A stretch of DNA of 64,000 bases, taken from Bradyrhizobium ottawaense. Its GTDB lineage: Bacteria; Pseudomonadota; Alphaproteobacteria; Rhizobiales; Xanthobacteraceae. The position numbers were made by a program, and so were the translations under genes. The stretch covers positions 6,982,001 through 7,046,000 of the forward strand of contig NZ_CP029425.2 in assembly GCF_002278135.3 (NCBI RefSeq), read 5' to 3'. A model generated the notes under the pieces. That model was not told the origin of the DNA. It ran no database searches and worked only from the letters and a program-made list of their open reading frames with translations. This document shows positions 9,380-18,239 of this stretch, piece after piece; positions within the stretch are counted from its first letter, which is position 1; the number at the start of each line of letters is the position of its first letter.

Positions 9380-9796
9380 TCAAGATGGTGGACCGTCGGT
9401 TTTCGACGTGGTTGGAAGGCGAAGCCTCATATGGCAGGCATTTTGTGGTAATCCGCGCTGTTCCGTGCTTGGCTCTGCAGTCAGCGGCCCGCCTCCGACG
9501 GAAACCAGCCCCTGCGGTTTCGAGGGCCGGACGTCTCTCTTGGCCGGCTTGGATGTGGTGCGCGCGGGGGGCAAAGAAGCAGCAGGAGCAGGAGAAGCAA
9601 CAGGCGCCGGATTCTGCAGCCCCTCGATTCTTTGGGTCAGGGTTGCGATCTGATCCGAGATCCGCCTTAGCTCGGCTTGCTGCGCATCGACGTTGCGATT
9701 GAGCTCGGCAATTTCATCGGCTGTCTTCTGCTGCCCTGATTGGATCCATAAAAGGACGTCCCTATGCTCAGGTGACAAGCAAAGCGCGCGAGGCAC
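9380..9796 (-). pseudogene. fragment of a coiled-coil hypothetical protein
   Basis: The frame encodes about 138 residues with HRDVLLWIQSGQQKTADEIA and ELNRNVDAQQAELRRISDQI, then ATLTQRIEGL, a heptad-rich coiled coil, followed by a Pro/Ala-rich tail. The pattern resembles the C-terminal half of a Bradyrhizobium hypothetical protein known to me from memory. No matching N-terminal half is readable upstream, so it is probably truncated. The C-terminal end converges on pabA. Confidence 0.45.
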
Positions 9797-10059
9797 GACT
9801 TCGTGCGCCGGCGGCGCCTCGCAAACGTTTCGATATTCGTCAAAAAATAGGCTCCTCCGGCGCCCGGTTCGCCGCGCTTGTTAGAATCTCTTGTATTTTC
9901 TCGGCAACATTTGTTCTTTCTGGAAAGGGAATCAAGTCCTTCACTCATTCACTAAACACATTACTTTGGTCCGCTATTTGACTACGCGTTCTTGTCATTT
10001 CGCGATAAACCTTCCTTCTCTTTTTGTATCTTTCAACAATATTGCTCTGCTCCGCCGTC

Positions 10060-10310
10060 TTTAGCCCTCACTGAAGTACGCGCGGTAGTCTCGATGCGCG
10101 GCGAATTCGCATGGTCCTGAGCGCAGAAGGGACAGATCTCAGTCTCTTCGCCCTCGATGCGATGCATACCATCGCCCACCCAGCGTTCGTCTGCCTCGCC
10201 GATCGCAGCGAAATGTCGTTGCACTTGTGCAACGGCGAGAGCTTCCAGGTCCGGAAGATTTCGGCCCAAGAGAGTGTTGATTTCGACGACATCGAAATGT
10301 CGGCAGGCCC
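10060..10310 (-). pseudogene. remnant of an AAA_13-type (RloC/PrrC-like) ATPase
   Basis: On the minus strand the frame reads VVEINTLLGRNLPDLEALAV and AQVQRHFAAIGEADERWVGD, then GMHRIEGEETEICPFCAQDH. The ERWVGDGM...CPFCAQD sequence matches my memory of the middle of large AAA_13 ATPases related to anticodon nucleases. The flanking sequence on both sides is unrelated, so only about 80 residues survive. Identification is by pattern recall, not by search. Confidence 0.45.
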
Positions 10311-10559
10311 ATCTCGTGAAAGTCGTGGTGACGTCGCAAAGCATCAGACGATTGCGCGGCAGAGAGCGCGCGCTGCCTCCGCAACCGCATCGGCAATATT
10401 TGGTGATTTCCTTGAGGGCACAGAAGTCGTCGACGCTCAGCCTGCCTCGCGCTGGTGCCGGAATGGCGCCCTCGCGAGCGCGGAGCTCACGATTAATGTT
10501 CCTCATGTCCCAAGCTGGCCTACATCCAGTCCTTCCGACGCACTACAAATCACAAAATT

Positions 10560-10790
10560 TACTTGCTGACCCAACCAGTCGCCTTGACCGGCAAAATGTA
10601 ACAACGACTGGTGTTGCGCTGCTCTCCGTTCAGGAGCCGTGATGGCGGCCATCGGCTCGACACTCTTGCGATCGCAAGGCATCATCAGACCGGCGGAGTA
10701 ATCGCGAAGCGGTTTGGCTCGGCCTCCGTCCCCGATCACGCTCGTAAAACCCTCAACATACGCCGAAAACCTCGACGCGACGTCCCCCAT
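10560..10790 (-). pseudogene. remnant of an IS701-family transposase, N-terminal piece
   Basis: From 10790 down, the translation FSAYVEGFTSVIGDGGRAKP, LRDYSAGLMMPCDRKSVEPM and AAITAPERRAAQHQSLLHFA is the characteristic N-terminus of IS701-family DDE transposases. The frame drifts into unrelated residues after QGDW, and the catalytic domain is absent. Confidence 0.65.
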
Positions 10791-10972
10791 TTTACCCGAC
10801 CCATCTCAGCCTCTCCGCACGCCGAATAGATGAGTCTTCTCAAAAATAGGAATCTTCTCGGTAAAAGCCGCGACACTCTGATTAAGTAAGACTACGCAGT
10901 AGTGAGCAGGCAGTGGAAGCCGCGCAATGTCGAGGGGCGGCGCTCGGCCGAATGCCTCAGGCGCGCCGTGAA

Positions 10973-11095
10973 CTTTGTCATCGACCGGGTCTTTGCCATT
11001 GGCAACTAGGCCCAAGAGCAGCTTGGCCTCCTTGCGAGCAAGCTCTGGTGTCCAAGGGCACCGTGAGGACCGATGGTGACGAAGCGGTGGCAACC
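10973..11095 (-). pseudogene. remnant of a tyrosine recombinase/integrase
   Basis: The minus strand contains RFVTIG-like residues in one frame and then WTPELARKEAKLLLGLVANG, KDPVDDK in another. This is the start of the arm-binding domain of P4/phage-type integrases. No catalytic domain with the R-H-R-Y set is present. It is adjacent to the IS701 remnant and suggests an old integration or recombination junction. Confidence 0.5.
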
Positions 11096-11199
11096 GAACG
11101 CTGGGTACTTGAGAACGTATGTCGCTTTGTCGCGTTGACGTTTACGGCGGGAAACGGCACGCCTTGATCATCCGTATGGAGCGATACCGGATACGGTTG

Positions 11200-13929
11200 A
11201 TGACGAAGTCTAAAGCCATGTCTAAAGCCTGGACGTATACGCGTCGTACGATGCTGTTGGGCAGTAGCTTCTTGGGTAGCGCGTTTTTCGGGGGCGTTAC
11301 GCTGCCTACACCCAATCGGCCGCAGCGCAAGGTTGCCATGGTGTTGAAGGCGGTCGACTCTCCCTTCGTCGTTGGGTGCACACAAGACGGCATTACCTCC
11401 TTGCGTTATCGTAACGATGCGTATGACACGGATTATGTTCTGCCTGGAGCCGTGCTGGGGACGGCTCACGCTAGAGTTCGGCGTGCCGGATCCGAGTGGC
11501 ATACGCTTCGAACCGGCGTTGATGCAACGAAGCCGATGCATAGCGCGGCCCTTGAACTAGCAGCCCGCGATGCCGGCGTCCCTCTCACGACCCGCCTCGC
11601 AGTCGACGAGGCTGGATTGACGTGGGAGATCATGCTGCGGAACGACGGCATGGCGAGCGTGGAGGTTGGCGACCTCTATTTTCCCATGCCGATGAACACC
11701 GAATTTCCGGCAGGGCAACCGGCATCGGTGGCTGTTTTGAAGCACAGCTTCGTCTCGGGGCATGGATCGCACATCTTCTGGATTCGCGGCAACAGCACCG
11801 GCCCCTTCCTCATGCTCTTACCGGAAGCGGACACGTCACTGGAATATTGGGATGTCCACAAGGATTCGGCCGAAGCCAGTGGGACGTGGTGCGCCTACAT
11901 CTTGGGCGGAGCGGCCGCCGGCGAGGCAGTGGCGGCGGGGACTCGCTGGCGACAGCCGACGCATTCCCTGTCCCTGTCGCCGGCCGAGCAACGGCGTTAC
12001 CGTCTCCGCTTCCAATGGGTTGCCAATTACGAGGCGGCGCGCAGGGCTATCGCGGACGCCGGTCTGGTGGACGTGGAAGTGATGCCGGGCATGACGGTTC
12101 CCAATGACCTGCATGTCGACATCGCGCTCGCGTCCTCCATTCCGGTGGAGCGAATCGAAGCGGAATTTACCGGCGACACGGTGGTGCAACGGTTGCCGGA
12201 TCGGGCTGGCAGGCGCCTGTGGCGGGTTCGCTTTTCGCGATTGGGCGAGAACCGGCTGACCCTGCACCAGCCGGGTGCGCGCCAGACATTTCTTGAATTC
12301 TCCGCTACCGAGCCCGTCGAGACGATGATGAAGAAGCGCGCAACCTTCATCGTGAAGCGGCAGCATCGTGACCCGTCCAAATGGTACGACGGTTTGTTTG
12401 GCGAGTGGAATATGGAGACGCAGGTCCTGCTTGGCCCGGACAATTACGACCGGATCAAGGGTTGGCGCATCTACGAGGTGACGTGTGACGATCCCGGGCT
12501 GAGCAAGCCCGCTTACCTCGCGACCAAGAATGCCGAGCATCCTGATGTGGCGGAAGTGGCGGCGCTGGATCGGTATATAGACACGTTCGTCTGGGGCGGG
12601 CTGCAACGTACCACACAGGAGGCATACGCCTACGGCCTCTACGGCATACCCGATTGGAAGCAGAACAGGGAAAGCAGCGATCCCGGCCCGAAGGGTCGCC
12701 TGCATATCTGGCGGCCTTATGACTATCCGCACATCTTCGCGATGTATTTGGCCATGCACCGCATCGCGCGTGACCATCCCGCGATACCCACCCGCCAGAG
12801 CGCACGAGATTATTTGGTACGCGCCTACGGTACGGCGCTGGCCATGTTCACGGTGCCGATGCGCGTGGTGATGTGGTCTGCCTACCGCACCGGCTTCTAC
12901 AACGAATGTGTGATCCCCGAACTGGTTTCGGCGCTCACGACGGCGGGCTTGACGCGCGAGGCGGCGACGTTGGAGGCGCACTGGGCGCGTAAGGTGCGCG
13001 CCTTCGTCGATCCGAAGGCGGACCTGTTCAAGTCTGAATATCCGTTCGATTCCACAGCCTTCGAATCAACGCAGGCACTGGCGCGCTCGGCCCTTGACGA
13101 CCCTGTCGCCATGGGGGTTTCGAAGGCGGCGGCGCGTGCCTTCTCGGAGCGTCAGATCGCTGCAAATCTGTTCTGCCGTGGCTGGCTGGAACCTGCTTAT
13201 TACTATCTGGGCAGCGATTATCGCCACACTGCGGGCGACGCCTATACGCTGACTTACATGGCGCAGATGGGTGGCTGGGCGCTGCTTGATCATGCGCTGA
13301 ACGATGCAGACGACCCGCATCCGCTCCTTCGTCTCGGCTATGCCTCACAACTCAGCGCGTGGGCTTTGCTGAACAGCGGCCCTGCGTCGGCGGGTCATGG
13401 CTATTGGTATCCGGGCGAGGAGAATGACGGCGCGGCCGGTGGCGGCTTCGAGCCGGCGCCGAGCGGCACCACATGGCTCGGTCAGCCGCATCACCGTGGA
13501 ACGTGGTATTACTCGTGCGAGATCGACCTGGGATTTTGTGGGGCGGTCCGCGCTGCTGCGACGATCGTTGCCGACGATCCCATCTTTGGGCAGGTTTGTC
13601 ACGGTGGCATCATGGAGACGTTCGCTCACACCCTGCGTATCTGGCCACGTGATGGCGTGCGGCGACGGCTCAACGTGCGGCTCCAGTCTCTTCGATTGGA
13701 CTTGGTGCTGCTCGACGCGCGATTCCGGGCGGATCGACCGATCATTCTGAATTTGGGGGCGGGGTGGATCAGCCTTACGCCTGAGCCCTTTGCCCCATCT
13801 GGATCGGGAGTGTCGTTCGAATTGCGGTACGATGACGGGAGAAAGCGCAAGGAAGTCATCGACATCACGGACAGCCAGCTCGTCGTCCGCTTGCCTGCGG
13901 CGCGCTTACCGCGGGTTCAGGTTCGCTAG
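11200..13929 (+). CDS. large exported protein, DUF5695-like (carbohydrate-active fold suspected)
   Basis: About 909 residues from ATG 11200 (ATG 11218 is an equally good start; the frame is open further upstream). The N-terminus MSKAWTYTRRTMLLGSSFLG has twin arginines followed by a hydrophobic core, so Tat export is likely. Residues 30-300 look beta-rich (a beta-sandwich, for example ITSLRYRNDAYDTDYVLPGA). The C-terminal half is rich in Trp/Tyr/Asp motifs such as IWRPYDYPHIFAMYLAMHRI, WLEPAYYYLGSDYRHTAGDA and GFEPAPSGTTWLGQPHHRGT, typical of alpha/alpha-barrel glycan-active proteins. I associate the overall pattern with DUF5695 proteins by memory. Substrate unknown. It stands alone between remnants, with a higher coding quality than its surroundings. 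Confidence 0.7.
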   Translation: MTKSKAMSKAWTYTRRTMLLGSSFLGSAFFGGVTLPTPNRPQRKVAMVLKAVDSPFVVGCTQDGITSLRYRNDAYDTDYVLPGAVLGTAHARVRRAGSEWHTLRTGVDATKPMHSAALELAARDAGVPLTTRLAVDEAGLTWEIMLRNDGMASVEVGDLYFPMPMNTEFPAGQPASVAVLKHSFVSGHGSHIFWIRGNSTGPFLMLLPEADTSLEYWDVHKDSAEASGTWCAYILGGAAAGEAVAAGTRWRQPTHSLSLSPAEQRRYRLRFQWVANYEAARRAIADAGLVDVEVMPGMTVPNDLHVDIALASSIPVERIEAEFTGDTVVQRLPDRAGRRLWRVRFSRLGENRLTLHQPGARQTFLEFSATEPVETMMKKRATFIVKRQHRDPSKWYDGLFGEWNMETQVLLGPDNYDRIKGWRIYEVTCDDPGLSKPAYLATKNAEHPDVAEVAALDRYIDTFVWGGLQRTTQEAYAYGLYGIPDWKQNRESSDPGPKGRLHIWRPYDYPHIFAMYLAMHRIARDHPAIPTRQSARDYLVRAYGTALAMFTVPMRVVMWSAYRTGFYNECVIPELVSALTTAGLTREAATLEAHWARKVRAFVDPKADLFKSEYPFDSTAFESTQALARSALDDPVAMGVSKAAARAFSERQIAANLFCRGWLEPAYYYLGSDYRHTAGDAYTLTYMAQMGGWALLDHALNDADDPHPLLRLGYASQLSAWALLNSGPASAGHGYWYPGEENDGAAGGGFEPAPSGTTWLGQPHHRGTWYYSCEIDLGFCGAVRAAATIVADDPIFGQVCHGGIMETFAHTLRIWPRDGVRRRLNVRLQSLRLDLVLLDARFRADRPIILNLGAGWISLTPEPFAPSGSGVSFELRYDDGRKRKEVIDITDSQLVVRLPAARLPRVQVR

Positions 13930-13944
13930 ACTCTAGTGTTGCCG

Positions 13945-14090
13945 ATTATGGGGTGCGATCGGCACTTATGGCCTGCTGTTCCACGCGGCTTCCGAGCCGA
14001 TGACGATCATCCCGGCAAATCCCGAGCATCTCGGCGCACGTATCCGCATCACCGCCGTGCTGCATACCTCGGGTTCAGCGCCCGTGGACG
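13945..14090 (+). pseudogene. remnant of an IS91-family transposase
   Basis: Plus-strand frames give TYGLLFHAASEPMTIIPANP and EHLGARIRITAVLHTSGSA, matching the segment before the HUH motif of IS91-type transposases, where AVLHTWG is usual. The HHPH and tyrosine motifs are missing. Only some 45 residues survive directly behind the large exported-protein gene. Confidence 0.5.
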
Positions 14091-14225
14091 CTTTTCTCGC
14101 CGGAGGAGGCGCCGGATCTCCACGACCTGACCGGCGCTGCGTTAGCCCAACTATACGCGCTCTACGAGACGACGGCCGCGCAAGGCGATCTCCGCGTCAG
14201 CAAACAGGTCCGCGCGGTTCACCTG

Positions 14226-14455
14226 GAATCACAGAACTTAAACTGAAAGTCGCTGACGAAGGATACCTCGCCAATATCGGTCCCGGTCGGCTTACGCGTT
14301 CGCGTGCCGCTTCTGGCGTTCTTAAACGATCGAAATTTACTGCTGCGCCCGCTTGGGGAATACGATCTACGTCGTGCCCCCGTCTTGCGTCACAGCGGCA
14401 GACCTCGACGAAATCTACACCGCAATAAATGATACAGCCGATGAGCTGGTATAGA
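14226..14455 (+). pseudogene. bioA remnant (C-terminal, frameshifted)
   Basis: The plus strand encodes, over three frames, ELKLKVADEGYLANIGP, then PLLAFLNDRNLLLRPLG, then [20 protein letters not shown] and TAINDTADELV before a stop. These line up one after another with the last 65 residues of BioA encoded at 1495-1690, at clearly lower than 100 percent identity. At least two frameshifts separate the blocks. It is a decayed second bioA in the opposite orientation. Confidence 0.75.
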
Positions 14456-15046
14456 GGGGCCGCAATCTATCCCCGAAAACACGCCAGTGCCGATACTCTG
14501 TGGAGTGACGCAGAACGTGTAATCGCCGGAGAGACCTGTGAGAGCCTCGATCCCAACCCGCAGGAGCAAGGATATCGTCTGAAGACTAGAGCGGCGTCAA
14601 ATGAAGAGTGCTCTCGATGAGAGCGCTCGGGAGCACAGATCGATCTCAAATATCTTCGAAGCGACGAGCCCGTTCCGCACTGTCTTTCCACCTGTTGAGG
14701 CAGCAAGGCTTCCGGTGCCAAAGTGAGACCGGCGCATCGTGCGCTTCGGCCCATGACACCGCGCTAGCCAAGTATTGGTGGGGCAGTGGCCGCGCGGCTG
14801 TCGGTATTGAGACAAATGTCAGCAGCTTGACGATACACGCCGCGACGAAGTGCCCGCAAAGCCTGCGAATTCACTTCGGCACGCGACTTGCTCTCTTTGC
14901 GGCATCATCACCAATCGCAGCGCGATGGTCTTCGGGACGGACTCGGCGCGTGTCGCTGTTAGCGTCTGCTCCGCCCCGACGGTTTGCTGCGGCGATAGCT
15001 TATGGACGCTCGGTTATGGACCGAGAAACTGCAGGGGACGTGTTGA
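14456..15046. other. intergenic, no supported gene
   Basis: About 590 bases between the bioA remnant and the outer-membrane protein gene. Short frames on both strands show no recognised motif. The sequence just before 15047 should contain the promoter of the porin-like gene, but I cannot point to clear -35/-10 elements. Confidence 0.35.
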
Positions 15047-16744
15047 ATGCGACCTGGAGTTCTTCTTTTGGGAGCCACGACAATTGCGCTCGTCGCAAAT
15101 GGTGCGGCGAATGCGGCAGACCTTGAGCCGGAAGTGAAACTGCCCGCGGCGGTGTGGAACTGGTCCGGAGGCTATATTGGTGGACACGTCGGCGGCGGGT
15201 ACGGCCGAACCTCCTTCAGCAATCCCTACGGTCCGTCAATCTATGGCGGCATAGTCGATACGCCGACGTTCCTCGCAGGTGGCCAGATCGGCTACAATTG
15301 GCAGAAGAACGGCTGGGTGTTTGGCGTCGAACTCGATGTCAGCGGTGCTGTCTCAGACGGCACAAATACCTGCCTCGCGTCGTCCGGCTTTGTCGTGAGT
15401 GCAAACTGCAAGGCAGGTCCGAACATCTTTGCCACCGCGACCGGTCGTGTCGGTTACACGTTTGGCGCGTCGGGTGGCACGCTGGCCTATCTCAAGGGAG
15501 GTGCAGCTTGGCAAAACAATCAGGGCGACGTCATCAATAACCATGAAGGCGGACTCGTGCCACAGGAGAAAACCCATTTCGACTACGGTCGCATCGGTGG
15601 CATCATCGGGCTGGGCGTCGAGCAGGCGCTTACGCCCGCATGGTCGGTCGCAGCTGAGTATGACTATCTGAATTTCGGTGGCCCGAGTGTCGCGACACCT
15701 CCGACGGTGCAGGGTCCGCCGTTCGCAATTGTTCCGGCGAACACAACGAGCCCGTCCAGCAACTATCACATCGGAAAGATTGGATTGAATTACCATTTTG
15801 GCGCCGACCCGTGGACGGCGCAATGGTCCTATGTGCCGCAGTACGCGAAGGCTCCAGTCGGCGCGCCGCCGATTGCTTATTCAGATGGTTGGTCGTTCGA
15901 AGGCGGATCGCGGCTCTGGCTCAGCCGCGGACGATTCCAATGGGACCACAGTGTAGCGCCCTACTTGCCTCTAGACCCCAGCGTCCTTGTATCGAGGCTC
16001 ACCTATCATGGCCTTGACGGACTTTCGGGAGAGCTATTTGGCCGTGTCGACAGCCCATCGGGAGTGTTCCTGAAGGGCAACATTGGCCTCGGGCGCTTCG
16101 ATAAAGGAAACATAAACAATGAAGATTGGCTCGCCGATCGGGAACTCTCCTATATCAACAACGCATCACGGCAACGAAACGGACGGTTCACCTATTTTAC
16201 CGCAGACTTAGGTTACGATTTCCTGCGCGGCGCCAACTACAAGGTCGGCGGATTTATCGGCTGGACCTACTACGAACAGAGTTCCGACTCCATCGGTTGA
16301 ACGCAGATTGCCCACCCCCGCTACACTTGTCCGGCGAACCCAGACACTATCATCGGCAGCCAGAATACTCAGTGGAATGCACCTCGTGTCGGCCTAAGCG
16401 CCGAAACCATGCTCTCTGAGCGCTGGCGCTTAAACACCGATGTCGCCTACCTGTCCTGGACCGATTTCAAAGGGCGTGACCACCATCTCTTGCGCGACGA
16501 GACCACCTTCGATGAACAGCGGGGCAACGGTGGCGGCGGCGTCCAGGTTGAAGGCGTGCTGTCCTACTTCTTCACCAAGAACTTCAGCGTCGGCGTCGGC
16601 GGGCGCTACTGGTCCATGTGGACCAAAAAGCGGGGCGACTCTTTGTGCAGCAGCAGCGGCTGCGTCGGTGATCCGGCCATATTCGCGAAGTACAGCATGG
16701 AGCGCTGGGGTACGTTCTTTCAGGCCTCCTATAAGTTTGATTGA
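15047..16744 (+). pseudogene. outer-membrane beta-barrel protein, interrupted by an in-frame TGA
   Basis: The first part (15047-16297) codes for 417 residues: a signal peptide MRPGVLLLGATTIALVANGA ending in ANAAD, then an Omp25/31-type barrel (WSGGYIGGHVGGGYGRTSF, GGQIGYNWQKNGWVFGVELD, IGKIGLNYHFG near 255). A second barrel-like domain begins at about residue 285 (GWSFEGGSRLWLSRGRFQWD). A TGA at 16298-16300 follows SDSIG. The same frame then stays open to 16744 and completes the barrel (TQIAHPRYTCP, LNTDVAYLSWTDFKGRDHHL, NFSVGVGGRYWSMWTKK) with a C-terminal aromatic pair YKFD typical of autonomously folding outer-membrane strands. The total would be about 565 residues. The TGA most likely replaces a TGC/TGT cysteine or TGG codon. 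Confidence 0.8.
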
Positions 16745-16901
16745 AAAGATCACACCTCAAACCAAGCGCCGGGCGTCTTCAACGCTACGAGTAACGCACA
16801 TTTTCTCTGCATGAACTCCAACATTAGCGGCACAGACCCCCGCAGTAGCCCTGCCGGCACCGGCCAGAAGAATGATCTCCAGAACTGTCGAAGAGCCCAA
16901 G

Positions 16902-18239
16902 CTAAATGATCTCAAAGTATCTCCGACGTTCAAAGTCGGTGACCCGATGTTGAACGGCTTGCCACTCCCAATGGCGCGAGCAAGAAAACGCTCCAACAAA
17001 CCTTTCTCCAAAGACATCACTGGCCGCTGCAGACTCTGCAAACCGAGATGTTGCCTCTGATAGGCTTTGAGGCAGTCTCGCGGACGGACGACACATTTCC
17101 ACGCTTGCATCACCGACGATCGAAGCCGGTAGTGCCGGACCTGTCTCGACGCCCAATATTCCCGAACCAATCGCACATGCTAGCGCGAGATATGGGTTCG
17201 CGTCTGCGCCAGGCAGCCTATACTCCAGGCGATGGGCAGATGGCTCTCCCGGAATGGCGCGAACCGCGCAGGAGCGGTTGTCGACTCCCCAGCTTGGACA
17301 GATTGGTGCCCAGGAGCCAGGTACCAATCTCTTGTAGCTGTTGAAGTTTGGCGCAGCGAGCACACAGAACTCATTCATGTATTCTAGTTGTCCGGCGATA
17401 AATTGCCTCATAAGATCGGAGACGTTGCCGAACGCATCACCGTCGTAAAACGCATTTTGACTATCCGAGGACATGGAGATGTGAATATGGCCGGACTGGC
17501 CAGGCCATTTCTCGGAAACCTTGGCCATGAATGTAGCCATCATGCCTCGCGTTTGCGCCCAGGCTCTTATCATCGACTTGAATATGGTTGCTCGATCGGC
17601 GGCTTCCAGCGCATCACAATGACGAAGTGACGCTTCGACCACGCCAGGTCCCGTTTCAAAGTGTAGTCCGCTGAGAGGTATTCTAGCCTTCTCACAAAGC
17701 GCCAAGATCTCACCGAACAGCTCATGTTGCGCGATAGAGCGCGCAATCGAGTAGCCGAACGGGCCGCGAGTTAAAGGAGCCCATTCACCGAACGGCTTTT
17801 CTTCAATCGTGTCTGCGTTCTCCTTAAATAGTATAAACTCAAACTCAAACCCGGCAGTGCAGTCGTATCCGTGGTCAGCAGCCCTTCGTAGGACCTTACG
17901 CAGAACGCCGCGCGGGCAGATGTTCTCATGCGCGCCCGTGAACTCCGCGAGGTAGAGATATTGAGAGCCGAGATGAGACACCGAACGGCCGGTGCCTGAT
18001 AGAATACGCAGGTCAGCATCTCCGAACGCTGATAGCGGCTTTTGCGTGAAACTCGCCGGAATGACCCGGTCCGTACAATCCCACGCCAGCACCGCTTCAG
18101 AGAACTTGATAACTTTATCTCCATCCGAGAGATCTTCACCTAAGACGTGTTTGCCTCGCAGAACGCCATCGAAGTCGCTGACGCCGACCATCGCCGCGCG
18201 GGCTGGATTCGCTCCGGTGAACCTGGGATCAGTTGGCAT
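16902..18239 (-). CDS. rtxG: glutamine synthetase-family ligase of the rhizobitoxine operon
   Basis: A 445-residue member of the glutamine synthetase fold, closer to gamma-glutamylamine ligases (PuuA/GlnT-like) than to GlnA. The catalytic metal-site block is AGFEFEFILFKEN near 130. GLHFETGPGVVEASL near 195 and SGHIHISMSS near 245 follow, then NSYKRLVPGSWAP, with ATP/glutamate-site residues NRSCAVRAIP and HRLEYRLPGADANPYLALA. It is the last gene of the rtx cluster; its ATG overlaps the rtxF stop (TAATG). By order it corresponds to rtxG of the B. elkanii rtxACDEFG operon. Probable role: ATP-dependent gamma-glutamylation or related amide formation on a rhizobitoxine precursor (inference). Confidence 0.85.
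   Translation of the reverse strand: MPTDPRFTGANPARAAMVGVSDFDGVLRGKHVLGEDLSDGDKVIKFSEAVLAWDCTDRVIPASFTQKPLSAFGDADLRILSGTGRSVSHLGSQYLYLAEFTGAHENICPRGVLRKVLRRAADHGYDCTAGFEFEFILFKENADTIEEKPFGEWAPLTRGPFGYSIARSIAQHELFGEILALCEKARIPLSGLHFETGPGVVEASLRHCDALEAADRATIFKSMIRAWAQTRGMMATFMAKVSEKWPGQSGHIHISMSSDSQNAFYDGDAFGNVSDLMRQFIAGQLEYMNEFCVLAAPNFNSYKRLVPGSWAPICPSWGVDNRSCAVRAIPGEPSAHRLEYRLPGADANPYLALACAIGSGILGVETGPALPASIVGDASVEMCRPSARLPQSLSEATSRFAESAAASDVFGERFVGAFSCSRHWEWQAVQHRVTDFERRRYFEII

Noticed and set aside
11836..12981. 381-codon minus-strand frame opposite the large exported protein
   Set aside because: Shadow frame; Arg/His/Gly-rich product without recognised domains.
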